Assembly: GCA_001839685.1 (NCBI GenBank)
Contig: MLAK01000667.1
Coordinates: 17,508-81,507 of the forward strand
Reading direction: 5' to 3'
Source: Tritrichomonas foetus
Taxonomy: Eukaryota > Parabasalia > Tritrichomonadida > Tritrichomonadidae
Length of the DNA: 64,000 nucleotides
Positions 20,891 to 30,237 of this stretch are shown here, piece after piece (position 1 is the first letter of the stretch; each line of letters opens with the position of its first letter). The notes beneath the pieces are model-generated. The model saw only the letters and a program-made list of their open reading frames with translations. It ran no database searches and was not told where the DNA came from. The position numbers and the translations under genes are program-made.

Positions 20891-21667
20891 ATGTCTGAAC
20901 ATTGGCTGTCTATTGATGTGGTTCCTGTTGAGGATGTACAATCAAATGCTGAATTTTTTACTATTCCTATACAAACTGCTTCAATTCTCAAATATTCTAC
21001 TAAAAAAAACTCATGTCTTGTATCAACTAAAAAAACAACTAGTATCGAGATTGTTGCTCCTCGACAAGCATGTGCATCATTACAAACCTTTTATGAATTT
21101 GTTCGCTCTAAAATTCCTGTTTTACACCCAACAAAATTTTTAGTGTGGGCCATTGTAGACAATAACGGGTTTGTCTCGACTTATACCCATCTTCATCAAA
21201 CCCTTACTAGTAACTATGAGTTGTTAATAGCAACTCTCCCTGAAAACGTATCTGACAGGCTCTTAAACGGGAAAAAAGGATCAAGACTAGGAGATGAACT
21301 CTCCCAAATTCTAAATCAAATTTTAGATGTTCAGCACATTTCGGGAAATAGTTCCCCTAAGAAACTCATATTGGAAACAAAAATCAATGAAAGAAAAGTA
21401 AAAACTCAGATAACAGAAGTCAAAGAAAATATGGATTTTCATGTCACTTCTCTGCCTCAAGCTCAACCACAAAAACCTACAAGAAAAATATCTGTTTGGA
21501 AAAAATACGAAGAATTGTTACTCGCTCTTAATTCGGTAATGTTTACTATTGAGACACATTTAGCGCCTAGGCGCCGAACAACTGAACTTCACACAGATAT
21601 AATTTACGAAATAGTAGAACAAATATTTACAAAACATGTAATTGAAGAAGAAAACATGGATTCGTAA
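20891..21667 (+). CDS. Unknown second protein of the candidate transposon
   Basis: I do not recognise this 258-residue protein. It begins MSEHWLSIDVVPVEDVQSNA at the first ATG (the open frame reaches a TTG at 20882). The N-terminal 120 residues look globular and mixed alpha/beta (TKFLVWAIVDNNGFVST). A middle linker is rich in Lys, Gln and Pro, and the C-terminus is helical and charged (WKKYEELLLALNSVMFTIET, then IIYEIVEQIFTKHVI). There is no zinc-finger, nuclease or kinase motif that I can see. Its codon use and A/T content are close to those of the transposase. Its position inside the inverted repeats and divergent from the transposase suggests a partner or cargo protein of the element, but a host gene trapped by chance is possible. 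Confidence 0.65.
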   Translation: MSEHWLSIDVVPVEDVQSNAEFFTIPIQTASILKYSTKKNSCLVSTKKTTSIEIVAPRQACASLQTFYEFVRSKIPVLHPTKFLVWAIVDNNGFVSTYTHLHQTLTSNYELLIATLPENVSDRLLNGKKGSRLGDELSQILNQILDVQHISGNSSPKKLILETKINERKVKTQITEVKENMDFHVTSLPQAQPQKPTRKISVWKKYEELLLALNSVMFTIETHLAPRRRTTELHTDIIYEIVEQIFTKHVIEEENMDS

Positions 21668-22060
21668 ATAAGGAAAATTTCTTGGGATATAATATTCTAA
21701 ATCTGAATCATTATTTATATATATTGATATATAAATATGAAAATAAACAACGATAACAATACTACATANTTTTTTTTTCCCTCCTAATTGTTGATAAAAA
21801 GAGGTACAAAACATTTTAATAGCATAATAAGTAACTTTTTCGATAGTATCACATGAAATGAAAAAATGATTATATTGGGTCAAAAGGAAAAACCATCAAA
21901 TTCCATTACAATAGACATAAATACTGTTAAAATTAATCATATTCGTGAAATTTGAGAAAATATAAAAAATGAAATTATTTCATCAAATTTCAAAATGATG
22001 GTGGAATCTTAAATTTCCTTATATAGGAACTCTAATATGTATATAGAGAAATGGCTTACT

Positions 22061-22136
22061 CACTTTCCCAAAAATATTTTCTGGTTTGGCTCTGAGAATT
22101 TTTGGGAAAAATTTTTGGGAATTTTGGGAAAAAGTG
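22061..22136. repeat. Imperfect palindrome at the right end of the candidate element
   Basis: CACTTTCCCAAAA at 22061-22073 pairs with TTTTGGGAAAAAGTG at 22122-22136, with a two-base length difference. Between them the GGGAA...TTTTTGGGAA motif recurs several times. The palindrome overlaps the right inverted repeat, so this end can fold into a hairpin on its own. Confidence 0.6.
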
Positions 22137-22146
22137 GATTGCGTGA
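22118..22146 (-). repeat. Right terminal inverted repeat of the candidate element
   Basis: On the minus strand it begins TCACGCAATCCACTTTTTCC and continues CCAAAATTCC. Compared with the left copy there is one change near position 7 and one near position 26. Confidence 0.65.
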
Positions 22147-22148
22147 TT

Positions 22149-22149
<1 letters not shown>

Positions 22150-22203
<54 letters not shown>
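22150..22203. repeat. Homopolymer of 54 T
   Basis: An uninterrupted run of T lies three bases outside the right inverted repeat. Its true length is uncertain because homopolymers of this size are prone to sequencing and assembly error. Apparent polylysine and polyphenylalanine frames across it are artefacts. Confidence 0.9.
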
Positions 22204-22206
<3 letters not shown>

Positions 22207-22730
22207 ATTGATCATTTTCAGATGATATATGTTCCATATAAAATAGCCAACATACAAAATTAATTCAATTAGTTTTTTAGTGAAAAAAAATTCAATGGAT
22301 AATTTCACTGAAAAGTTCATCGATACGGAATCAAATCCACCCATTATTTTGTGTTGGGGTGTATGGAACATGCCAAAAAAAAATTGAATAATTTGCATAT
22401 TAGTATTAACTTTTGATGAAATGGAGATTTTGCATTTGCATCGTAGAAGGAAAAAAAAAAAAAATCTTTCACATAATTTCATTTTGGTTTATGAATAGAA
22501 GTAATTTTGAGAAAGATAGTTTGATGCCTTAATATGCATACATCATTATTCAAAAACTTTGGCTTCCATCAAACTCATCTCACAATTGTGAGTTTGGAAG
22601 TCTCAAAAACTTCAAAAACTGCTAATGGCGCATCTGGAGTTTTTTATTGAATTTCTATGATGAATTAACCAAGTTTATATATAAGTTTTGTAACAAAACA
22701 TTTGTTCCATCATTTGAAGGCATTTATTTT
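22204..22730. other. AT-rich intergenic region
   Basis: About 530 bases between the T run and the minisatellite. I see no gene; the minus-strand frame here ends in the polylysine run and is rejected. Confidence 0.6.
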
Positions 22731-22992
22731 GTAATAGATAGAATTCTTTGTTATAGATAGAATTCCTGTAATAGATAGAATTCTTTGTTATAGATAGAAT
22801 TCCTGTAATAGATAGAATTCTTTGTTATAGATAGAATNCTCTGTAATAGATAGAATTCTTTGTTATAGATAGAATTCTCTGTAATAGATTGAATTCTTTG
22901 TTATAGATAGAATTCTCTGTAATAGATAGAATGCTTTGTAATAGATAGAATTCTTTGTAATAGATAGAATACTTTGGAAAAGATAGAATGCT
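22731..22992. repeat. Minisatellite of 18-20-bp units containing EcoRI sites
   Basis: About 14 units of the form TAATAGATAGAATTCTTTG or TTATAGATAGAATTCCTG follow each other, at first alternating between the two versions and so forming a higher-order unit of about 37 bp. Most carry GAATTC. Units decay toward the right, and the array stops about 10 bases before the TAA of the next gene. One base is undetermined (22838). Confidence 0.9.
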
Positions 22993-23001
22993 ATGAATAA
23001 A

Positions 23002-23736
23002 TTATTTTGGTATCAAAATGTCGCGCTTAATAATATTTTCTAAGTCTTGTGGTACATATGGCCTTGTTCGTTTTCTGTAGGTATCTTTGAAGACCTTCGG
23101 GCGTTGAATTCTTGGTAACAAATTTGATGTTGGTGCAACGTGGGATTGCTTCTGATGATGATTTACGTGTCTTTCTTGAACAACTAAAACTGTTTCATCT
23201 TCATCGATTGAAGGATCAACCAATGCTCTTTTGAAGTGGTTTAATTCTTTTTTAAGTGCTTCAATTTGTGTGTCAAAATGCTGCTTCATTGTGGCAACGT
23301 CTGCTCGGGTTTGTTCAAGCTGGTCATGAATTCCAGAAAATTTTGTATTTAATTGTTCATCGAGAAGCTTTTTTGAAGCAAATGAAATTTCTCTAAGTAA
23401 ATAATCAACATATTGACGGTCTGCTTTTTCAGGCAATTCTGCCAAATCCGCTTTTTTGTTCATCTGGTCATCAAAAATTGAGATTAACGCTTTATAGCAT
23501 TGAACTTTATCGTTAGAATGTAAATACCCAATTACATCGCGCCAATTTTCATCATAAAATTCTAATTGTGTTGGTGCTATTTGGAATTGTTGGGGATCAT
23601 TTGAATTGGAATTAAATATAAACGATGTTTTTGGCATATTTGATTCGCTAGAATTCGCTTTGTATCCAAGAACTCGCTGATGAAGATTCGAAACCCTTTC
23701 CTCTAGGCTTTGAAGATCCTTAAATTGTTGATTCAT
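23002..23736 (-). CDS. Coiled-coil protein, possibly DUF4795/QRICH2-like cytoskeletal protein
   Basis: From the ATG at 23736 it encodes 244 residues. After a disordered Asn/Ser/Gln region comes a helical segment at about 75-165. This has the pattern KADLAELPEKADRQYVDYLL, then long heptads through KKELNHFKRAL, resembling the domain called DUF4795 found in flagellar and basal-body coiled-coil proteins. The C-terminal tail is basic (RIQRPKVFKDTYRKRTRPYV). A cytoskeletal or flagellar role is inference only. The open frame continues upstream to a TTG at 23757, but no ATG precedes 23736. Its stop lies almost against the minisatellite at 22731-22992. Confidence 0.7.
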   Translation of the reverse strand: MNQQFKDLQSLEERVSNLHQRVLGYKANSSESNMPKTSFIFNSNSNDPQQFQIAPTQLEFYDENWRDVIGYLHSNDKVQCYKALISIFDDQMNKKADLAELPEKADRQYVDYLLREISFASKKLLDEQLNTKFSGIHDQLEQTRADVATMKQHFDTQIEALKKELNHFKRALVDPSIDEDETVLVVQERHVNHHQKQSHVAPTSNLLPRIQRPKVFKDTYRKRTRPYVPQDLENIIKRDILIPK

Positions 23737-24080
23737 CAGATTTTCATTTCTGAACAACGAATTTTTTTCTGGAAATAATCATCGTTTTTTAAACGGTCGT
23801 GAAAAGACGATCAAGAAACTTCACTAATGATCTAATCTGATTTATATCATACATTTGTTTCACAAATATATGCTTTAAATTCCAGAACGAATCAAGGAAA
23901 ACATAGAATAGTTAATTAAAAAATATATGATCTCAGATATCCAATATCAATTCTCTGAAAGATTAACTATTCACTTTCAAAAATACTCATAACTGCATGA
24001 AAAAAAGTTAGCTAATACATGGTAAATTAGAAAATGTATGAAATATATTTATTCAAATTATAATATAATAATATATTATT
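23737..24080. other. Intergenic region with AAACGGTCGT motif
   Basis: This 340-base spacer holds the promoter of the coiled-coil gene and the 3' flank of the RBM gene. AAACGGTCGT occurs near 23793 and is shared with two other upstream regions in the window. Otherwise it is A/T-rich. Confidence 0.5.
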
Positions 24081-25367
24081 TTATCCCATCAACAAAGCAC
24101 ATTCTTCAAGTAAAGTCTTCAATTCACTAATTTCCTGATTTATCTGTTCTTTTTTGGCCTCATCATGGCACGCTGTTAATTCCTGCATTTTTGCCTTTAT
24201 ATTTCCTTCTAATTCTGCCTTCATTTCCAACACTTCAGCTTTTTCTGTCTGCGATTCTTCATTTATTTCACCACTATTTCCAGCAGAAGTTGTTGGCTGA
24301 GCTTGAGAATCGAATTTTTGAGATTTTCTTTCTTCTTTTCGTTTTTTATATTCCGTTTCAAGTGCTTCAAGTTCTTCTTCATCTGGTTTTATTGCGTAAT
24401 CTATACGAATGAAATTGTTACCGAAGATGCTCTTTTTAGCATTGGCTTTAATCGCTTTAAAACAACTTAAAAGATCTGTATATTCAACATATGCCACTTT
24501 TTCTTCAACATTCACTTCAATTGCCAAAACTCGACCAAACTTCGTGAAAAGTTTAAACATGTATGAAAGGGAGCCTTTATTTCTATCAATTCCAGCAGCA
24601 AAAACTATGTATCGTTTTGATGGTTCGATCGCTTTTGATTCAATCTTTTCTTCAGAAAATTCTTCAACAACTGGTTCGACGTAATCATCATCTGGGTCAG
24701 AAGCATCACTAAATAAACGTTTGCTATGACTAAGGGGAGGTTGTTTAGATGGCTTGTCATCTCTTTTTTGTTTATTGAATCTTGAATGCTTTTGATCTTG
24801 TTTATTTTTATTGAAATCATCTTCTTTTTTAGGCTTTTTGGTGTCTTGTTGTTTCTGCTGTGGCTTTGAATCTGTTTTTTGTGGTTTTGAGTCAGGTTTT
24901 GGTTTTTCGGTTGAAGCGGTTTCACTTTTTGATTGTTGTTTTGAATTTTGCTGTTCAGTCTGTTTTGGTTTTGGTTTTGGTTTCTCTGAAACTTTTTCAG
25001 ATATTGCATTTGATACTTTTTCGCTTTGTTTTGTCTGTGGTTTTTCGGATGTTTTCGCTTGAACTTTCTCTGGAATTTTTTCTACTGGAGGAGGAGATGG
25101 CTTTGGCGGCTCTGGCTTTGATTCGATTGGTGTAAATGAAAAATCTTTCGTTTCAATTCTTGAATGGATATTATCAACAAATGAAGAAGTTGTTTCTCCG
25201 ATGAATTCGTTGAGAAGCTCGATCATTTTGGACTTTGGGGCATCGCGCTTCAATAATGTTAAAATGTAATTCACGAGCGTTTGCTTTTTTTCGATTTTTA
25301 AGATTTCGGGCTGATTGTTTAACCATAATTTGAGCTGATTTTGTTCTTCGGGTGATAAAAGTACCAT
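24081..25367 (-). CDS. RBM26/RBM27-like RNA-binding protein (PWI-like plus RRM)
   Basis: This 428-residue protein carries an N-terminal helical PWI-like domain at about 5-75 (LKLWLNNQPEILKIEKKQTL, VNYILTLLKRDAPKSKMIEL, FIGETTSSFVDNIHSRI). It matches the start of human RBM26/27, including the signature spacing before the FVD block. A long Lys/Glu/Pro/Ser-rich disordered stretch follows at about 80-245. Then comes an RRM at about 250-325 (RYIVFAAGIDRNKGSLSYMF, FGRVLAIEVNVEEKVAYVEY) and a charged C-terminal helix. RBM26/27 proteins link the nuclear exosome to polyadenylated transcripts (PAXT/MTREC). The CCCH zinc finger usually found between the two domains is absent. The start is an ATG and a TCACAAAC motif lies close upstream. 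Confidence 0.8.
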   Translation of the reverse strand: MVLLSPEEQNQLKLWLNNQPEILKIEKKQTLVNYILTLLKRDAPKSKMIELLNEFIGETTSSFVDNIHSRIETKDFSFTPIESKPEPPKPSPPPVEKIPEKVQAKTSEKPQTKQSEKVSNAISEKVSEKPKPKPKQTEQQNSKQQSKSETASTEKPKPDSKPQKTDSKPQQKQQDTKKPKKEDDFNKNKQDQKHSRFNKQKRDDKPSKQPPLSHSKRLFSDASDPDDDYVEPVVEEFSEEKIESKAIEPSKRYIVFAAGIDRNKGSLSYMFKLFTKFGRVLAIEVNVEEKVAYVEYTDLLSCFKAIKANAKKSIFGNNFIRIDYAIKPDEEELEALETEYKKRKEERKSQKFDSQAQPTTSAGNSGEINEESQTEKAEVLEMKAELEGNIKAKMQELTACHDEAKKEQINQEISELKTLLEECALLMG

Positions 25368-26642
25368 TTTTTGTTTGTGAAAAATTTAGGCGGCCCCAGA
25401 AATGTGATATGAGAAATGAAATAAAAGCTTTTTATGATAGTGACATGTGATATAACATATCTCAAACATCTTCTTTTCAAAAAAAAGTCTGTCAGATATT
25501 CTCCAAGCCATACTGTTTTTGGTTTGAGCAACAATGAAGCATTGTACTTCGATATTCAATTAAAAGATATGCTATAGAGACTTGAAATTTAAGTGATTTT
25601 TTTTCTACCCTTGAAAATAAGCTCAAATGCTAGATGTATCACTTATGTGAAAAATATAGTGATTATGAACAACTTTTTGATGTTTTTTTATTTTAGGAAA
25701 TGTCAACTGATCTTAAAATTTATTTTCATTCATTTTTTGGAAAGAAATTGACGAATGAGTTACATCTTTGAAATAACAATCTGGAAAATAAATAATAGGA
25801 AAAATAGTGAATGAATCGTTTTGTACTTTTGTTTTGTTAATGCATTGATTGATCGAAAACCATTATCGAATGAAATCGCAAGCCATAAAAATACAATGAA
25901 TTAAGCATCTATATTATGACCAAAATATTACAAAATAATGTCCTCTCTAAGATATTGAGAATTAAAGTCGATTTTTGTCTCGACCCTGGTCGCAACAGAG
26001 ATGCCTACAAAGAATTCAGAAAGTATGAAACCTTCCACAAAATTGAGGAATGAGTTTAATACGTTCTAGTGAATTGTTATAAATAGAAGATCAGTCACAA
26101 TTTAAATTTTTCTTTTATAACTAGGGTATAAAACATTGATTACTATTAGAAACTGCAGATGGTAATCCTCATTGCGTAAGAATCAAAAAGAATACAATTA
26201 TTGTAACTAATGATCTTCGATGACGAGTAAAAGTTTTACCATGAAATAGAATATTGATATTCCCCATAGCAATAAATAAGTAGCTATCTTTCTCTTTCAT
26301 TTATTACTTTCAGAGAATATTTTTATTCAAAAGAAAAACAAAGGAATTACCCAGAAACTTAATCGTTATAAATAACAACATTCAATAAACATTAGTAAAT
26401 CATCCGAAATCTAAAATGGTGGACGTGATCACTGTTTCCATCATTAGCATTTCAATATATATTTATTTGAAATAATTACATCCACTAAAAATTCTGAAAA
26501 ACTCACATTTTTTGAATAGATTCATCTCAAAATTAATACAATTGAAATTCAAAATCTTTCAAAACGATACTATTTCAATAGTAATTTAGAATTTTTCCAC
26601 AGATTTTTTTCTACTTCACATATTTATTAATCAAAGAACAAA
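25368..26642. other. 1.27-kb intergenic region with possible coding remnants
   Basis: Mostly A/T-rich. At 25916-26053 a 45-residue open frame (MTKILQNNVLSKILRIKV, then FCLDPGRNRDAYKEFRKYE) has better than background composition. Around 26149-26220 the plus strand reads LLETADGNPHCVRIKKNT before stops. These may be fragments of decayed genes. The right end holds TCACATATTTATTA at 26616-26629, 25-27 bases before the GH3 start. Confidence 0.35.
26616..26629 (+). promoter_or_regulatory. Initiator-like motif of the GH3 gene
   Basis: TCACATATTTATTA lies 27 bases before the ATG at 26643. It fits the TCA(N)(A/T)TTT pattern found at many genes here and known as the Inr promoter element in trichomonads. 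Confidence 0.5.
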
Positions 26643-28904
26643 ATGCAGAACGCTATTGAAAAAGATGGTTACTGCCTTCTCAACAACCCTAATAATGGGC
26701 CAACGTTAGGTTTTTCCAAGAAATCCGGAATCACAATTAAAGAGAAAGACGGATTATACTTCAAAAATCTTTCAAGAACAGATGACTTAGTTCCATATGA
26801 AGATTGGCGTCTTGATTGTGATACGCGTGCCAAAGATCTTGCATCCCGCCTCTCAATTGAACAAATTGCTGGTTTAATGTTATATAGCAAACACCAAATG
26901 GTTCCGAATCCTTCACCAGAAGGATACTTTGGAAGTTCTTATGGTGGAAAGCCATTCAACGAAAGTGGTTATGAAAAATGGGCATTGACAGATCAACAAA
27001 AAACATTTTTAGAAATTGATGGAATTCGTCACGTTTTAGGAATGACCTATGAAAGTGGTGAAATTGCAGCACGTTGGAATAATGAAATGCAACAATTTGT
27101 TGAATGCTTACCTTTTGGTATTCCAGTCAACACTAGCAGTGATCCACGTCATGGTGCACATGGAGTTTCGTCTGCTGAATATCGTGTAAATGGTGATACT
27201 TCAAAATGGCCAGAAGGTCTTGGAATGTCTGCAACTTTCGACCCAGAAATTTGCCACCAGTTTTCGGAAATCATGCAAACTGAATATCGGGCTTTAGGTA
27301 TTACTACAGCATTATCTCCACAGGCAGACTTGGCCACAGAACCACGTTGGATGCGTGCTGTTGACACTTTCGGTCCACACACTGAACTTGCAACAGATAT
27401 GACAAGAGCGTATTGCGAAGGTCTCCAAGAAACCAAAAACGGAGATGAAAAAACTGGATGGGGAAATAAAAGTGTTATTGCGATGGTTAAGCACTGGCCA
27501 GGCGGTGGAACTGGTGAATCTGGACGTGATGCACATTATGTATTCGGAAAATATGCTGTATATCCAGGAAACAACTTTGAAGAACATCTCAAACCATTCT
27601 TGAATGGTGCTTTCAACTTAGATGGATCAACAAAGAAAGCTGGTGCAGTTATGCCATATTACACAGTTTCTTGGAATCAAGATCCAAAAGAAAATGTTGG
27701 CAATTCTTACAGTCATTACATCATTCATGACTTATTAAGAACGAAATATGGTTATGATGGTGTCGTTTGCACAGATTGGGGAATTACTGATGATGAAGCA
27801 AATGAAGTTGATTTCTTCGGAAGCCGTTGTTTCGGTGTTGAAAATTTAAGTGTTGCTGAACGTCACATGAAGATCATCATGAATGGTGTTGATCAATTTG
27901 GAGGAAATAATGATGCCAAACCAATCGTTGAAGCCTATAAAATTGGTTGTGAAAGATATGGAAAAGACGTCGTTGATCAGCATTACCGTAATTCTGCACG
28001 TCGTTTACTTCGTGGTATTTTCAGAGTTGGATTATTTGAAAATCCATACATTGATCCATTGGAAAGTGCAAAGACTGTTGGTCATCCTGATTTTCTTGAA
28101 GCTGGATACAAAGCGCAACTTAAATCAATTGTTCTCCTTAAGAATCATGCCAATGCTCTTCCATTAAGACCAGTAACACCAAAATTAAAGGTTTACATCC
28201 CTATTCGTGAAGTTGGTCCAACTGTTGGATTCTTTAGAAATGTGGTTCCAGGATATACCACAGAACCAGTACCAAAATCTATTGTTGCCAAATACTTTGA
28301 TCAAGTTGATAAAGCTGAAGATGCAGATTTTGCTATTGTGTACATCGAAGCACCACTCACTAATCATTACTCCAAAGAAGACCGTGAAAAAGGTGGAAAT
28401 GGTTATTTACCAACAAGCCTTCAATACAGACCATATACAGCCACATCTGCAAGAGATCCAAGTATTGCTGGCGGTGATCCACTTGAATCATCAAACAATC
28501 GATCACATAAAGGTAAAACTGTTGTTGCTTCAAATGAAAAGGATTTGAACAATATCATTGAAACACGAAAGAGACTCGGAAATAATAAGAAGTTGATTGT
28601 TGTTTGCTATTGCAGCAGATCTGTGATTCCAGCTGAATTCGAGAAATATGTTGATGCATTCATTGTTCACTTTGGTGTCCAACCAGATGCTATCTTCGAA
28701 ACAATCACTGGCAAGTCAACACCCAGTGCACTTTTGCCAATTCAACTTCCAGCCGACATGGAAACAGTTGAAAAGCACTGTGAAGATGTTGCATTCGACA
28801 TGACACCTTATGTTGACTCAGATGGACATGCTTATGATTTCGGATTTGGTTTGTCATTTGATGGAGTTATCTCTGATGAACGTACAAAGCGTTATCATAA
28901 ATAA
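26643..28904 (+). CDS. Glycoside hydrolase family 3 enzyme (beta-glucosidase-like)
   Basis: This 753-residue protein is a typical two-domain GH3 enzyme that would remove beta-linked sugars from oligosaccharides. The barrel domain has the substrate-binding motif MVKHWPGGG at about 281-289 and the nucleophile Asp378 in GYDGVVCTDWG. The alpha/beta sandwich domain starts with SIVLLKNHANALPL near residue 499. The N-terminus (MQNAIEKDGYCLLNNPNNGP) has no signal peptide, so a cytosolic location is likely. The coding sequence is noticeably less A/T-rich than its surroundings. GH3 enzymes without a signal and of this length are common in gut bacteria, so a lateral origin is plausible, but I have no comparison to prove it. 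It stands alone with its own initiator-like motif. Confidence 0.92.
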   Translation: MQNAIEKDGYCLLNNPNNGPTLGFSKKSGITIKEKDGLYFKNLSRTDDLVPYEDWRLDCDTRAKDLASRLSIEQIAGLMLYSKHQMVPNPSPEGYFGSSYGGKPFNESGYEKWALTDQQKTFLEIDGIRHVLGMTYESGEIAARWNNEMQQFVECLPFGIPVNTSSDPRHGAHGVSSAEYRVNGDTSKWPEGLGMSATFDPEICHQFSEIMQTEYRALGITTALSPQADLATEPRWMRAVDTFGPHTELATDMTRAYCEGLQETKNGDEKTGWGNKSVIAMVKHWPGGGTGESGRDAHYVFGKYAVYPGNNFEEHLKPFLNGAFNLDGSTKKAGAVMPYYTVSWNQDPKENVGNSYSHYIIHDLLRTKYGYDGVVCTDWGITDDEANEVDFFGSRCFGVENLSVAERHMKIIMNGVDQFGGNNDAKPIVEAYKIGCERYGKDVVDQHYRNSARRLLRGIFRVGLFENPYIDPLESAKTVGHPDFLEAGYKAQLKSIVLLKNHANALPLRPVTPKLKVYIPIREVGPTVGFFRNVVPGYTTEPVPKSIVAKYFDQVDKAEDADFAIVYIEAPLTNHYSKEDREKGGNGYLPTSLQYRPYTATSARDPSIAGGDPLESSNNRSHKGKTVVASNEKDLNNIIETRKRLGNNKKLIVVCYCSRSVIPAEFEKYVDAFIVHFGVQPDAIFETITGKSTPSALLPIQLPADMETVEKHCEDVAFDMTPYVDSDGHAYDFGFGLSFDGVISDERTKRYHK

Positions 28905-29386
28905 ATGAAACGGGATAGTCGTTTAAAATACTAATAATTTTCTCATTTCGAGATAAATATTAGCTACACTAAATTAAAAAAGAAAAACATAATTTTTTCT
29001 CTTTTTTCAGAGATTCATTAATGATTATATAATCATCTGGTAAAACATAAAATAGCTAATTGAACACTTTAGTGATGGAAAGTAAACATTAAATACGATT
29101 TAATACGATAGTTGATAATCTAATCAGATTTGTATTGATGTTCACATAGGCATTTCCTTTATGCAAGAATTCTTATACATGTTTTTATATTTTCTGTTTG
29201 ATATTTTCACGACATACTCAGTAACTGAGATGAAAATGAAGTGAAGTGGTATGAACTTTTTGATGATAATGAACCAAATATTTATTGAAAAAATTAATCA
29301 CAAAAGATCTGCCATCCTTAAAATTAACAAAAACAAAATGTAAATTTGAAAAGAAACGATAAGTGTCAGAATTACAAAATTTTAAA
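28905..29386. other. AT-rich intergenic region
   Basis: 480 bases with no supported gene. TCAGAATTACAAAATTTTAA directly before the ATG at 29387 is a possible initiator. Confidence 0.55.
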
Positions 29387-30109
29387 ATGCAAGCATCACA
29401 GATGCCTCGGATTACATGTAAGGATGTCCTCCCACTCATCGAACGTCAAAAAGATATAGCCCTTCAAATGCCAGTATATGTTTTTTGCACAAATGCTGCA
29501 AAAGATTCAATCAAATCAATCACAGATCAATTTTGCCAAGTTTATCAAAACGATTCAGTAGTTTCAATCAATGAGCCCTCAAAAGCAGAAACAGTTCTTG
29601 CAAATGCTGTTCCACGAACCCTCGTTTTCATCTTTTTCAAAGGCGATCGATTATATCAGAAAGAATGGATCGACCGAGAACTCAGCGTTGCCCTTCAGGA
29701 ATATTTACCAACAGTAGACACTTACGGAATTGATGTCACTTTTGCCGAAAAAGAGCCAGCTGCCAAATTAGGTGCCAATCGCCTTCCTTGCGCTCTAGTT
29801 TATCGGATGGGCCATTTAGTCAGCAAAATCTTTCCTGAACTAGAAGAGGGCATAGTTCGTGATCAAGTCGAAAATTACAAATTCGAAATAGCCAAAAAAG
29901 TGCAAGAAAGTGAATTCACAATCAAAGACTATTCAAAAGAAGGACTCAGAACAGATGAAGATAGGATTCAATTCGAACAGAGGATGCGAGAAAGAGAAGC
30001 TGAAGAAAAGAAAAAAGAAGAAGAAGCCAAAAGAAAACATCAACTCGAAGTCAGGAGAAAAATCCAGGAATATAAGCTCGATAGACAGAGGAAATATGGC
30101 CAACAGTAA
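29387..30109 (+). CDS. Unknown protein, possible thioredoxin-like domain with charged C-terminal helix
   Basis: From the first ATG (29387; the open frame opens with GTG at 29363) it encodes 240 residues. Residues about 25-160 look like a small alpha/beta domain with central strands PVYVFCTNAA, RTLVFIFFKG and LPCALVYRMG, which could be a thioredoxin-like fold without a CxxC active site. From about 175 on the protein is a charged helix (RMREREAEEKKKEEEAKRKH, then LEVRRKIQEYKLDRQRK). UBX-family cofactors and phosducin-like proteins share this shape, but no UBX domain is visible. I do not assign a function. Confidence 0.6.
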   Translation: MQASQMPRITCKDVLPLIERQKDIALQMPVYVFCTNAAKDSIKSITDQFCQVYQNDSVVSINEPSKAETVLANAVPRTLVFIFFKGDRLYQKEWIDRELSVALQEYLPTVDTYGIDVTFAEKEPAAKLGANRLPCALVYRMGHLVSKIFPELEEGIVRDQVENYKFEIAKKVQESEFTIKDYSKEGLRTDEDRIQFEQRMREREAEEKKKEEEAKRKHQLEVRRKIQEYKLDRQRKYGQQ

Positions 30110-30237
30110 GTTTTCTATTTTTTATTTTTTCAACTATTTGATTTTATAAAAAGCCTTTTATATTTATTGTCTTTCACTGGTATCATTTTCTTCACAAAAA
30201 TGTAATGATAATTGGGTAATATTTCCATATATCTTGA

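Larger units (their letters stand above)
19077..22146. mobile_element. Candidate 3.07-kb DNA transposon with terminal inverted repeats and two genes
   Basis: The left end, starting TCACGCGATCCACTTTTTCC at 19077, reappears in reverse complement as TCACGCAATCCACTTTTTCC ending at 22146; 27 of the first 29 bases match. Between them lie a Tc1/mariner-type transposase gene on the minus strand and an unrecognised 258-residue gene on the plus strand, transcribed away from each other. Inverted repeats flanking a DDE transposase are the expected structure of a cut-and-paste element. Against it, I see no clear TA target duplication at the outer ends, and the right repeat is part of a more complex hairpin next to a run of 54 T. 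The boundaries are therefore provisional. Confidence 0.55.

Noticed and set aside
22060..22482. Minus-strand frame with a long polylysine run
   Set aside because: It is the translation of the 54-T homopolymer plus flanks.
24605..25062. Frames on both strands inside the RBM26/27-like gene
   Set aside because: Shadows of its low-complexity Lys/Glu/Gln-rich coding sequence.
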